From positions 358,874 through 422,873 of the forward strand of contig VZQC01010587.1 of assembly GCA_009823505.1 (NCBI GenBank): a DNA stretch of 64,000 nt, given 5' to 3'. The translations under genes were made by a program, and so were the position numbers. Numbering within the stretch: position 1 is the first letter of the stretch; the number at the start of each line of letters is the position of its first letter. Below, one piece after another: positions 45,335-55,989 of this stretch. The DNA comes from Rhizomys pruinosus. Taxonomy: Eukaryota; Chordata; Mammalia; Rodentia; Spalacidae. Under the pieces are notes generated by a model. It had not been told where the DNA came from. It saw nothing but the letters and a program-made list of their open reading frames with translations, and did no database searches.

Positions 45335-46368
45335 CCTGACTGGTACGAATTGATTTTCTCTTTGGTTTGCTTTGTTTTTACTTTATTTATTTGTATATCG
45401 TTTTATCAAATCTCACCCATGTCCCCCCTCCCCCCACTCCCTACCCACAGGAGCTCAGTGCATTCTCCAAACATGGCTTTTCATTCTCTTTCTCAGGTCT
45501 TTTCTTTCTTCTCAATATTCTCCATGTGGAAGTTGACTGTTTTGAGCAAAGAAGTTCACTGTTCGGTCTGTTCTTTGATGCAAGTCCTTTCTGTTTGTAG
45601 TTGTCGTACATGGTTTCCAATATGCATCACACTAACAACTGCTTTGGACAACCCAAAGCTCAAGGAGGCCTGCACAGAAATACTATAATACTAGGTAATT
45701 AAGCACTAGCATCACAGACTGAGGACTACCATTCATTGTTATGTTTCTCTGGGACTGTTTGAATTCACTCAGCATGATGTCCTCTAGCTCCAGCCATCTT
45801 TCCTGCAAACTCATGATGTTTTTCTTTTCTTTACTGCGGCATAGACTCCATTGTGTAGTCATTGAATCACATTTTCTCTATCCATAGTCAGTTTGAGGGG
45901 CATATTTGCGCTGGTTCCAGCGCCTTGTTTCTTTACTGTGAAGAAAGGTCCAAGTTGGGGGTGCGGTGGGGTGAGTCTTAAGGATACATGCCTAGGAGTT
46001 AGATATGTATGTTCTGAGTCATGGCTGGAAAGTTATCCAGTTCCCATCCCACGTTTCTTGCAAAGAGGTTCTCCACGCTGCTTTCCATCGATGTCCTGCA
46101 ACCAGTTTAAGTTACATTCCCACCAGCAGTGGACGGTGTTCCCCTTGCCCCACACCCCTCCAGCACTTGGTATCATTTGTTTTCTTGATCCTAGCCAGTC
46201 TTATTGGAGTAAGATGATATCTTAAAGTGGTTTTGATTTGCATTTCCTTAATGATTAGTGATGTTGAACACTTCTTAAGGTGTTTCTCAGCAATCTCTAA
46301 TTCCTTGCTTGTGAAGTCTCTGTCCAGCTCTTTGCTCCATCTATTGAGTGGGTCATCACTCCTTTTCA
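45335..46368 (-). mobile_element. L1 3' end with short 3' UTR
   Basis: On the minus strand: the ORF2 C-terminal region (46368 to about 45720), then about 370 bp of 3' UTR with a G-rich tract (C-rich at 45425-45445), then the end near 45335. This is the reference short 3' UTR in the window. ORF2 is broken (best frame 46112-46369). Confidence 0.88.
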
Positions 46369-46724
46369 ATATAGTGCTTGAAAACCTTGCTAAGGCAATA
46401 AGGCAAGAAAGGGGACTTCAATACCCCTTTACATCCCCTAGACAGATCAACAGGACAAAGGATAAACAGCAAGACATCTGAACTAAATGACACAATACAC
46501 CAAATGGACCTCACAGACATCTATAGAATATTTCACCCAAACGCCAGAGAATAAACTTTCTACTCAGCACCTCATGGAACATTCTCCAAAGTAGAACATA
46601 TACTGGGACACAGAAAAAACTCAACAAATATAAAAAGATTGAAATAATCTCATGCATCCTATCAGACCACAGTGCAATAAAACTCAATATCAACACCAGG
46701 ATAAACCCTACAACCTACAGGAAA

Positions 46725-48450
46725 TTAAAGGAGTTCTAATTGGAAAAGAGGACGTCAAGCTATCCCTTTTTGCTGATGATATGATTGTCTACCTAAGGGA
46801 TACTAAGAACTCCACCAGAAATCTCCTAGAAATGATTAAGTACTTCAGTAAAGTGGCAGGATACAAAATAAATCCAGAAAAATCAGTAGCCTTTCTCTAC
46901 ACCAACAACAAGCAACTGAAGAAAGACTACAAGGATACCTTCCCACTCACAATAGCTTCAAAAACAAGAAAATACCTAGGAACAAACATAACCAAAGACA
47001 CCAGGGATCTCTACAAAAAAAAATTAAATCCCTGAAGAAGGAAATTGAGGAAGACATCAGAAGATGGACAAACCTCCCATGCTCATGGATTGGGAAAATA
47101 AATATAGTAAAAAATGTCCATTCTACCCAAACTCATGTACAGATGTAATGCAATCCCAATCAAAATCCCCAAGAGCTTCTTCACAGGCTTGGAAAAAAAA
47201 TCTTCAATTTCATTTGGAACAACAAAAGACCCCAAATAGTCAAAGAAACCCTGAGGGAAAAGAGCAATACAGGGGGGATCTCTATACCAGACATCAAACT
47301 ATACTACAGGGCTATAGTCATAAAAACAGCTTGGTACTGGCACAAAAACAGACCAGTTGACCATTGGAATAAAACTGAAGATCCAAACCTGAGCACATAC
47401 AATTTCAGCCACCCCATATTTGACAAGGGGGCCAAGAAGAGACAATGAAGGAAAGACAGCATTAAGTGGTGTTGGCAAAACTGGATCACCACCTGTAGAA
47501 GAGTGAAATTAAACCCCTACCTCTCGCCCTGTACAAAAGTCAATTCCAGATGGATCAAAGACCTCAACATGAAACCCAAAACACTGGAGGTGAAGAAACA
47601 CTTGGCAGCAGACTACAAGACATAAGCATAGGAAAAGACTTCCTAAATCAGACAGCAGCTGCACAAGAAATAAGATCGACAATTGACAAATGGGACCTCA
47701 TTGAACTCAAAAGCTTCTGTACATCAAAAGAAACAATAAAGGAAGTGAAGAGAAAACCCACAGAGTGGGAGGAAAACTTCACTGCAGATACATCTGACAA
47801 AGCATTAATTTCCAGAGTATACAAGCTACTCAAAAAGCAAAGAAGAAGGAAAACAAATGAATCACTCAAAAGATGGAGCAAAGAACTGAATAGAGACTTC
47901 ACAGAGGAGGAAATAGAGATGGCTGAGAAATAGCTTAAAAACTGTTCAACGTCACTAATAATTAGGGAAAGGCAAATTAAGACCACTCTAAGATATCTCA
48001 CTCTGATAAGACTGGCCAGGATCAAGAAAACATATGATATCAAGTGCTGGAGAGGTTGTGGGGAAAGGGCAACACTCATCCATTGCTGGTAGGAATGTAA
48101 ACTTGTACAGCCACTATGGAAAGCAGTGTGGAGAACCCTTGGAAGACTCAAAATGAGCTTGCCATTTGACCCAGTGATACCACTCCTGGGTATATACCCA
48201 GAAGACTCATTTTACTGCAGAAATACATGCACAGCTATATTTATTGCAGCTCTGTTCACAATAGCAAAAAGCCGGAAGCAACCCAAATGCCCCTCAACTG
48301 ACGAGTGGATAGACAAAATGTGGTTCATGTACACAATGGAGTTCTATGCAACAATAAAGAAAGACAACATAATGAACTTTGCAAGTAAGTGAATGGAGCT
48401 AGAAGATATTACATTAAGTGAAGTAACACAGTCTCAGAAAAACAAACGAC
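46725..48450 (+). pseudogene. L1 ORF2, reverse transcriptase and C-terminal region, best preserved copy
   Basis: Would encode the RT part of ORF2p. The 127-codon frame 46652-47035 keeps the catalytic motif SLFADDMIVYL at about 46770-46800 and the '[16 protein letters not shown]' and 'YLGTNITKD' blocks. A frameshift near 47000 leads to 47064-47360. The C-terminal region continues in 47550-47933 ([24 protein letters not shown]) and 48126-48392 (ends of the conserved 'GIYPEDS...YCRNTC...' region). At least three frame breaks make it inactive, but it is the least decayed ORF2 stretch in the window. Confidence 0.9.
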
Positions 48451-50640
48451 GAATGGTAGCCCTCATCTGTGGATGTTAGCACAAATAACCCAGTTGTAAA
48501 TATTTCTTGTGGAGAGGGATGAACATTAAAAGAACAACAACAGAAATACTACATCAGAAAACTGACTGAAATGGTGAATCGGGAGGGGTGGGAGGGGCGG
48601 GAGAGGGACATGGGTCTATATTCGATTAATGTACATTTAATTGACGTGAGTTCAACAAGTATCCGATTTTGCCCAAACTCTGTCTACAGGTTACATGGTG
48701 TTTTAGGACTTAGTAAAAGTAAATATGTGTATATTAAACAACATTGTCTTAAAGGTTTTGATAAAAATGTTAATGCATCTGAGTTAATTGGAAATATAAA
48801 TTGTTGTTGTCCACATTTGTTTTACTTAAAATCTATAACATATAACATAAAACAATAACTTTGGGATTGGTGCATACAAATGTTCTCTATAATTTTTCTG
48901 CTGTACAGTATCATCTTGTAGCATTCTCTTTTACCTGTAGGATGATTTAACTTAAGGAATTAAGTTTGCTTCCCAAGTTAACGACATACAGTCACCCAAA
49001 ACAGCTTGGGTGAATTTGATGAAATCTGCGCCTTGATTCCTGCCTATAGGTATGTGTACTACAACTGCCTTTTTGAGACTCATGGGTCAAAAAACAAAAA
49101 CCTAAATTATAAAGGGGGGATACAGCTATATGTGAAACTTTTTTGTCAAAAACTTTGCAACTTAAATCTTAAAACTAACTACAGGAAAAGATTTGTATGT
49201 TCCCACAGGTGAAAATATCACCAACTTAATGGCTGAGAAAGAAAAGATACAGCGTTGCATTGTATAGGATGTACCAGGAAGTGCCAGCAGAAAGGTTTGG
49301 CTGTCTGAACATTGAAAGTAAGAAAAGCCTCAGACTGCTACAGGCATCAAACCCCTCTGTGGATCCGACTTGTAACAACTGTTTATAATGAGTCATAACG
49401 AAAATTACCTTCTAGGTGCCACAAAGTTTAATATGAGAGACTTTCTTACCTCCCCTTCATAGAACAAGGAGGAATACGATGATTATGAGGTCATTCTCTA
49501 ACTGTAAATTGGAGCCAACTGTTATAGATGTAATCTCTTATAAAACTGGTAAAACTGTCTTCTTTAATTGACTAATAGACATAGGAACTGTAAAAAGGAT
49601 TATTCTCTATTCAGAACAAAATATAATACGAAAGTCTCCTTAAGCTGTGCATTTAAACAAAATATATTGATATAGGAGAGCTCTGATATCATCAATGGAT
49701 TATTCTACCAAGGAGGTGTTGGCCAGGGAATCCAAGCCCCCACCCCCCAAAAAAAGTAAAGGCTTCTTGCCTGTAAACTGGGATACCTGCAAGAAGAGAG
49801 ACGGTAAGGCCCCGCTGTCAAATTCCTGATGTAAGCATGGGAAAGATGTATTGAGACCGCACTTGCAAGTGTACAGTTGGTCTCTGGAATAACAGAGACT
49901 GTTACCAAAGGCCACTAAACCAATAAAGCAAATATAGGTCTCCTTGAGTCAAGCAATACTCCTCTGTCAGCACCAGCTACACCTCACCTGCCTGGAAATA
50001 CTGTGCAGCAGTGGCAGCCATATGTCTGTATATCCCAAATCTAATTGGCTAGTAGCTCTCTCCTTGGAGGAATAACTCATGGCTGAGGCCACAAGCTTAC
50101 ATCCTCTATTGGTTAGGAGATGTTATAAGCCACAGTAAGACCCTGCCATATTTTACAGAAAAAAACATAATTCATGGATTAACATACCATCCAAACATCT
50201 GTGTCTATACCAAAGTAACCTACCATAACAATTAGTACTGTCTAATTGCTTGTGCTTCATTAGTAGGATTGAAAGGTTATTCCTGGACACACTCAGCCCA
50301 TAAAAGGAAACAGCCAGAATTGACCAAAGTCCAAAATGACAGCTCCAGAGAAGGTAGACTGTTTTGCTTCTTGTAAGCCTAGGGAACAAACTGCAGAAGA
50401 GGGGGCATGGTAGAATGTATGGGCTCTGATTGGGGTGAATGGTGAAACTATAGTAATATAGACTGGACACTTATTTGATCAACTTGATTGTACATACAAG
50501 TCCCCCCAGCTGGATGGTGGGAACCCTGGACTGTGTGGGTTTGGGCACAACTGCTTGCAAAATGGTTTTACATGAAGGATGCTTGTACTCATAAATTATC
50601 ACTTATTGTTAAAAAATGAAAAAAATAAAGAATTAATAGA
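48450..50640 (+). repeat. Long 3' tail of the L1 at 46369-50848
   Basis: Starts after ORF2 with a first G-rich tract (gggaggggtgggaggggcgg, 48582-48601), then about 1.9 kb without long ORFs, matching 9640-7544 in reverse. Landmarks shared by both copies include 'ttcaacaag...tccgattttgcc', 'ggacttagtaaaagtaaata', 'gctgagaaagaaaagataca' and 'gcttcattagtaggat'. The 95-codon frame 48571-48858 has a partner in the other copy, with similar residues (LIDVSS, HGVLGLSKSK, YIKQH). Confidence 0.85.
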
Positions 50641-50848
50641 AAAAAACTGGGTCAAAAACTGACTGGTACAGTTAAATTCTGCCCAAAGCAACAGCCTCTG
50701 CAGTGAAAAACTGGATAGACATGTATGGCAGAAGGCTCGAGCTGAGGTGGGGTGGGGGGCAGGGAGAGGGGAATGTGTCTAAATTGGACTGAAGGATGAT
50801 GTATGAAATATACAAATCATCAATAAAAATAAATTAATTTTAAAAATT

Positions 50849-51115
50849 AGGGCTGAAGAGATGGCTCAACAGTTAAGAGCACTGGCTTCTTTCACAGAGG
50901 ACTAAGGTTCAATTCCCAGCACCCACATGGCAGCTAACAACCATCTGTAACTCCAGTTCTAGGGAACTGTCATGTCCAGGGGATATGACAACCTTTTTGC
51001 CCTCCATCGGTATTGCATGCATATGATATGTTTACATGCATGGAAAACACTCATATGCATAAATAAAAATAAATAAATCAAAATGTTTCAAAAATGCAAA
51101 AAAAAAATAAAAAAA
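50849..51115 (+). mobile_element. B2 SINE
   Basis: 'gggctgaagagatggctcaa', then 'ggttcaattcccagcaccca', with a long A-rich tail running to about 51115. Inserted at the A-rich end of the preceding L1. Confidence 0.92.
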
Positions 51116-51117
51116 TT

Positions 51118-52025
51118 CAAAGTCAGCTGTAATTCTGATGGGTTTTCCTTTATATGTAACTTTATGTTTTTCTCTTGTGGTTTTCAGTATTCTGTCTTTG
51201 TTTTAAGCATCTAGAGTTTTGATTATGATGTGGTGTAGGGAATTTATTTTCTGATCTTGTCTATTTGGTTTTCTATGTGCTTCTTGTATTTGAATGGGTG
51301 TGTGATTTTTCAATTTTGGGAAATTTTCTTCTAAAATTCTGTTGAAGATCTGGTCCATACCATTGTCCTGGGATTCTTCTCCTTCCTCTATACCTATGAT
51401 GTGGAGGTTTGTTCTCCTCGTGGTGTCCCATATTTCCTGATTATTCCACTCCTGTGTTTTTTTTTTAAATTTTTCATAGTCTTTGCTTGAGCTCTTCAGT
51501 TCTTCCACATTATCTTCTAGCATTGATACTCTATTTTCTGCTTCATTCATTCTGTTGACAAGGCTTTCTCTTGCCTTTTCCTGTTGACTGGATGAGTGTT
51601 CGATTTCTTTTTCATTTCGGCCTAAGATTCCTTTAGTATTTCCATTTCCTTCCAGAATTGACCATTCTCCCCTTTTATTTTTTCAGTTTCCTTTTTCATT
51701 TCAGCCTGAGATTTTTTTTTCAGCATTTCCATTTCCTTCTGGAGTTGGTCATTCTCTCCTTTTAGGCCATTGATTTATTTGAGTATATCTATGATTGTTC
51801 TTTTAAGATCTGTGTCTTGGGTTATCTCCAGGGAGATCTCATGGTTGGAGTCCTCTAGAAGACTGATAGAGTTTGTTGGAGGTTTCTTATTTGGTTTTCC
51901 CACATTGTTGATTTTTCTTTGTGCTTTTGGCATGTGGATTTGATTGCTTTTCTTTGTAATCTGATGTGAAATTCAAGTGTTTCTTCATTGTGATGTAGGC
52001 CTGTTCCTTTAGTTTGACTGAGGTG
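51118..52025 (-). pseudogene. L1 ORF1 remnant
   Basis: ORF1p binds L1 RNA as a coiled-coil trimer. The minus frame 51550-51203 (115 codons) keeps a typical middle: the coiled-coil end (MNEAENRVSMLEDNVEELK), then the RRM start with 'NLHIIGIEEGEES', 'NRILEENFPKL' and 'IQEAHRKPN'. The upstream coiled coil (about 51.55-51.95 kb) is interrupted by frame breaks. The C-terminal domain is truncated near 51118. It lies directly 3' of the monomer array on its own strand. Confidence 0.88.
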
Positions 52026-52029
52026 GGGG

Positions 52030-52345
52030 CGGATTTGACCCCTGTACCAGCAATGTGGCTGCTGCCTCAGTGTTTCTGAAAACCTGAGTTCCCAGAGGGG
52101 TGGGCTAGCTCTTCTCTGAATTGCTGTGGAAGCAAGGAGGCACCTGACTACCTCCTGAGTGTTCCTGAAGAACTGAGCTCCCAGCAGGGTGGGATCCCTC
52201 TTACAGGGCCTGCAGCAGAAACCAAGGTGAAGCTGGTTGTCTCAGTGTCCCTGAAGACCCAAGTTCCCAGCAGGGTGGGCTGGCTCTTATCTGGTCTGCT
52301 ATGGAAGCAGGGAGACAGCTCCTCAGTGTCCCTGAAGAAACCAGG
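52030..52345 (-). promoter_or_regulatory. L1 5' UTR tandem monomers, about 85-bp period
   Basis: Immediately upstream (minus strand) of the ORF1 remnant. The plus text 'tcagtgt..ctgaag' recurs near 52069, 52159, 52240 and 52326, each followed by a '(a/g)agttcccag(a/c)(a/g)gggtgggct'-type block, giving about 3.2 units of about 85 bp. Tandem monomers act as promoters in mouse L1 families, where units are about 200 bp. By position and layout this array is the same kind of part; promoter activity is inferred. Confidence 0.7.
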
Positions 52346-52360
52346 GAAGATACTTTTAAC

Positions 52361-52400
52361 TGAATGAATGAATGAATGAGTGAATGAATTAATGAATGAG
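52361..52400 (+). repeat. (TGAA)n microsatellite
   Basis: About ten imperfect TGAA units between the monomer array and an L1 scrap. Confidence 0.9.
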
Positions 52401-52510
52401 AGAAACTTTGACCAGATACACAAGTGACAGAGTATTATCAGAATATACAAAGAACTCAAAAACAAAGATTCAAAGAACTCAAAAATATATATGGCCCAAT
52501 TAAAACATGG
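52400..52510 (+). mobile_element. Short L1 ORF2 scrap
   Basis: 'agagtattatcagaatatac' then 'aaagaactcaaaa' and 'gcccaattaaaacatggg' match the ORF2 region seen at 47800-47860. It is partly duplicated internally. Confidence 0.7.
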
Positions 52511-52565
52511 GAGGCTCAGGATGACTATGATGGTGGGGCTGGGGAGAGAAGAGGGTGTAGGAAAT

Positions 52566-52972
52566 TGTGCCGGATAGCTTTGGTGTCAACTTGACACACC
52601 TGGGTTGAGGGAGCCTCAATTGGGGAATTGGCTCCATTGGACTGGCCTGTGGGCACATCTGTAGAGCATTTTCTTGATTGTTGAGCAATGTGGGAGGGCC
52701 TAGCCCACTGTGGGGGTGCCACCCCAGGAAGCTTGTTGTGTATGGTATAAGAAAGCAGGCTAGACATGGGCCAGGAGAGCAAGCCAGTAAGCAGCATTCC
52801 TCCATGGCCTATGCTTGAGCTCCTGCCTCCAGGTTCCTGCCCTGATTTCCTACCTTGGGCTCCCTGAGTGAGGAACTATAACCCAGGAGATGTGAGCTGA
52901 ATAAACACTTTCCTCCCCAAGGTGGTAGTGGTCAGTATGTTTTGTCACAGCAACTGAAGACAAACTAGAACA
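52566..52972 (+). mobile_element. Family-2 LTR, solo
   Basis: TGTGCCGGATAG to CTAGAACA, with the AATAAA in 'gctgaataaacactttcc'. Flanks gaaat and gaagg match in three of five bases, so the TSD is uncertain. Close to the two copies at 39935-40789. Confidence 0.85.
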
Positions 52973-52979
52973 GAAGGGA

Positions 52980-53820
52980 AGAAGAAATAAGAGAGATGAT
53001 TGGACCTTGGGAGGCTAGGGAACCCAGAGTGCAATGTGATGCCCCAAGATTCCATGATAAATTCACATACACTGTCTGAATATTAGAGCATGTGTGGTAC
53101 AACCTGGGGGCTGTGTTGCAGGGAACACAGTGTAAGACAGAGGTCATCTCCCTCTGAATGGTTGGTGAGAGCATTCCAAGAGCATTCCAGAAAGTGACTA
53201 TGAAATACACACAAAATAATGCAGGCTACAGCCAAAGCTCTTGATTGTCTACCAGAAATAGAAAATAAGACCCTATTGTTCAGAATAGGACATGCTTCAG
53301 GGATAGGACTTAGATTAACAGAGCAGGAACTGACCTGCAAGTCTTCTACCTGAAGTTAAGAGCTCATACTTTTAGACAATGCGCATACTGCTAAGGGAGA
53401 ATATCAGTCAGTTGTATAACCAAGGCCTAAATCCTAACAACCATGATGAGCTGCCCAGCATACTACCTCTATTGGTACAGTAGTGACAGTGTTATTTGAA
53501 GGACAGTCAACAGCTATCTAATTGGACTTGGGATCCTCTCAATGGGAGTGACATGAGAGCCACTTTAAACTCAGCCAAAAACACAGGGCTGAGGGAAGAC
53601 ATAGAGCCTAGAGAAAACCCTATCAGTGTCATATCTCTAGACAAATGAAATTTCTTAACATACACTAACTATGGAATCTTATATTTACAAACAAGTATAT
53701 TGTATACCACACATCAAAAAAAGCTAATCTTTGCAAAAGATGGAGACTACTGCAGAATCCCACAACTAGTCAGACCTAGAACATATACATTTGAAAGATC
53801 CCCATTTCATGAATTGACAT
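52980..53820. repeat. Unclassified interspersed repeat, copy 1
   Basis: About 53340-53640 matches 56150-56460 by eye: 'agagctcatac...tagacaatgc', 'aaccatgatgagctgcccag...ctattggtacagtagtgaca' and 'ctaattggacttg', followed by 'gcctagagaaaaccc'. I do not recognise the family. The minus-strand ORFs 52965-53210 and 53083-53340 are not supported as genes. Confidence 0.5.
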
Positions 53821-54415
53821 ACCATCCAAACATCTGTGTCTATACCAAAGTAACCTACCATAACAATTAGTACTGTTTAAATACCCATATATCTAATTGT
53901 GTGTGCTTCATTAGTAGGATCGAAAGGCTATATTTATACTGTTTAAATACCTAAATATCTAATTGCATGTGCTTCATTAGTAGGATCGAAAGGTTAAGCC
54001 TGGACAAGCTGGCAGCCCATGAAAGAAAACAGCCAGAACTGACTAGAGACCAAGACATCAGCTCCAGAGAAAGTAGAGTGTTTTGCTTCTCATCCACCTG
54101 TGCCCCTTTTCTAAGCCTAGGGAACAATCTTCGGAGAAGATGGGGGCGGTGCGTTGGGTTTCGGGTAGATGCAAGGGCTTCGATTGGGGTGAATGGTGAT
54201 TGAAATGGTGAAACTACAACATATAGACTGACACTCATTTGATCAACTTGATTGAACATACAAGCCCCCCCCCTTTCAGGATGGTTGGGACCCATGAGCT
54301 GTGTGCTTTGGGCACAACTGCTTGCAAATTGGTTTTACATGAAGGATGCTTTGTACTCACAAATTATCACCTATTGTTAAAAAAAAAATGAAATGAAAAC
54401 AAACAAAACAAAACA
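53815..54415 (+). mobile_element. L1 long-tail 3' end, 5' truncated, with internal duplication
   Basis: Matches the last part of the long L1 tail (50160-50620 and 1-410). Within it, about 60 bp ('tactgtttaaatac...gatcgaaagg') occurs twice, at 53871-53930 and 53937-53994. It ends in an A-rich stretch (54379-54424). No ORF2 is attached. Confidence 0.88.
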
Positions 54416-54424
54416 AAAAAAAAA

Positions 54425-54808
54425 GCGAGAGAGAAAGATGAGCGAGAAAACTTACGGCCAAGGAGGAATGTAGGCGGAGGAGCAGAGAAGAGAGAAAAAA
54501 TGCATCTCAATTCTCACTAGTAAAGCTTCCTTACACAATAGTGATGATGCAAACATGGGAACAGGCCACACTTATCAAGCTTCAAAATGGGACCTCTATA
54601 TTAAACCTCACCCCACCCAGCCTCACGGGAGCATTGGGAGGAAAGGATGTGTAACACGATTCGTAAGAGTCAGGCTAGTGCCATTTGAAAACATATGAGA
54701 AGTAGTGATCATTTATATATAGACTATATATAATATACTATATATATATATATATAGATGTTGAAGACCTTAAAGTCATTTTTTACCTTTTTATTTCTTC
54801 TTCTTAGA

Positions 54809-54850
<42 letters not shown>

Positions 54851-54890
54851 CATATATACATTACATACCAACAGATGAGTTCTAAGCCAA
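54425..54890. other. No gene recognised; TA and CA microsatellites
   Basis: Single-copy sequence with (TA)n at about 54715-54758 and (CA)n(TA)n at 54811-54851. Confidence 0.6.
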
Positions 54891-55318
54891 TGCAAAAAAT
54901 AAAAAGAATAAAAATACTTTAACAAGGTCTTCAACATCCCTACTAGTTGAAGGAAATGCGAATTAACACACTACTTCAAATTTTCATCTTAACCCTGGTC
55001 AGATATGCTTAAGATCACAGAAATACAACACGACCAACAAATGCTTGTGCCGTTGGGGCGAAAGAGGACTCGAATTTACCTATTGTTGGGATACAAACTA
55101 GTGCAAAGACTATGGAAGTCAGTGTGGAGAATTACTCTCAAAAAAAAAAAAAAAATAAAAAACTGCCGGGCGTAGGTGGCGCACGCCTTAATCCTAGACT
55201 TGGGAGGCAGAGGCAGGCGGATCTTGCTGAGTTCAAAGCCAGCCTGGTCTACAGAGTGGTTCCAGGTACAGCTGGCGGCTACAGAGGAGCCCTTGTCTCT
55301 CGAAAAGAAAGCCCAAAC

Positions 55319-55368
<50 letters not shown>

Positions 55369-55940
55369 AAATAGAACTACCAAATGATCCAGCTGTGCCA
55401 CTCCTTAGCCTATGCCCAAGATGTGATTCCCTACTACAGAAATACTTGCTCAGCCATGTTTATTACTGCTCTTTTCATAATAGCTAGGAAACATATATAT
55501 CCTAAATTTCCCTCAGCCAATAAATGGATAATGAATTGTGATACATTTAAGAATGGATTTCTATTCAGCTGTGAAGAAAAATGAAATCGCAGAATTTTCA
55601 AATGAATGGATGCAACCAGAAACTGTTATGCTGTGTGAAATAAGACTCAGAGAAACAAGAGATGCATGTTCTCCATCATTTGGTGGTTCTAGCTTAATAT
55701 ACTTTAAACGTGAGTAAATATCCTGATGTAACTGCAGGAACCAGGAAAATATAAAGGAATAATATGGGGAGAGGAGAAGGAGTTCAATAGAGGTAATAAT
55801 GCACAGGTATTATAAAGGGGGAATTTGAGACTACTTTAATTGGTGAGGGAAGGCAATACTGGAGGAAGTAGAGGAAAGATAGAAGAATGGACGGGTAATA
55901 TGAAAAACAAATGGAAATATATTATTTCATAAGCCTACTG
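54890..55940 (+). mobile_element. Older L1 3' end, split by a B1
   Basis: Eroded ORF2 C-terminal and 3' UTR sequence: 'gcgaattaacacactacttc', 'gtgtggagaatt', then after the B1 'aaaatagaactaccaaatga', 'ccatgtttattactgctctt' and 'tgtgaaataagactcagaga'. It is a different, older L1 lineage from the long-tail copies. Frames are broken. Confidence 0.85.
55165..55357 (+). mobile_element. B1 SINE with A37 tail
   Basis: 'gccgggcgtaggtggcgcac' to a tail of 37-38 A (55320-55357). CpG content is high and the tail is long, which suggests a recent insertion. Small indels in the body may be sequencing errors. The plus ORFs across it are artefacts. Confidence 0.93.
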
Positions 55941-55989
55941 AAAAATACATATAAAATATGTATATGAGGGTATGTACATAGCTGAAGGC

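Larger units (their letters stand above)
46369..50848 (+). mobile_element. L1 with scrambled ORF2 start and long 3' tail
   Basis: Plus-strand L1. 46369-46405 reads as reverse-transcriptase sequence (LENLAKAIRQE), 46405-46720 as the earlier endonuclease block (GQRIN..TSELNDTIHQMDLTD), and from about 46725 the reverse transcriptase continues in proper order to the ORF2 end near 48450. A non-coding tail of about 2.2-2.4 kb follows, ending in AATAAA-rich sequence at about 50830, where a B2 begins. The tail matches the one at 7544-9830. Confidence 0.9.

Noticed and set aside
47648..48151. 167-codon minus-strand frame
   Set aside because: Antisense shadow of a well-preserved L1 ORF2 C-terminal region.
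55112..55387. 91-codon plus frame ending in poly-Lys
   Set aside because: It is a B1 SINE and its A37 tail in translation.
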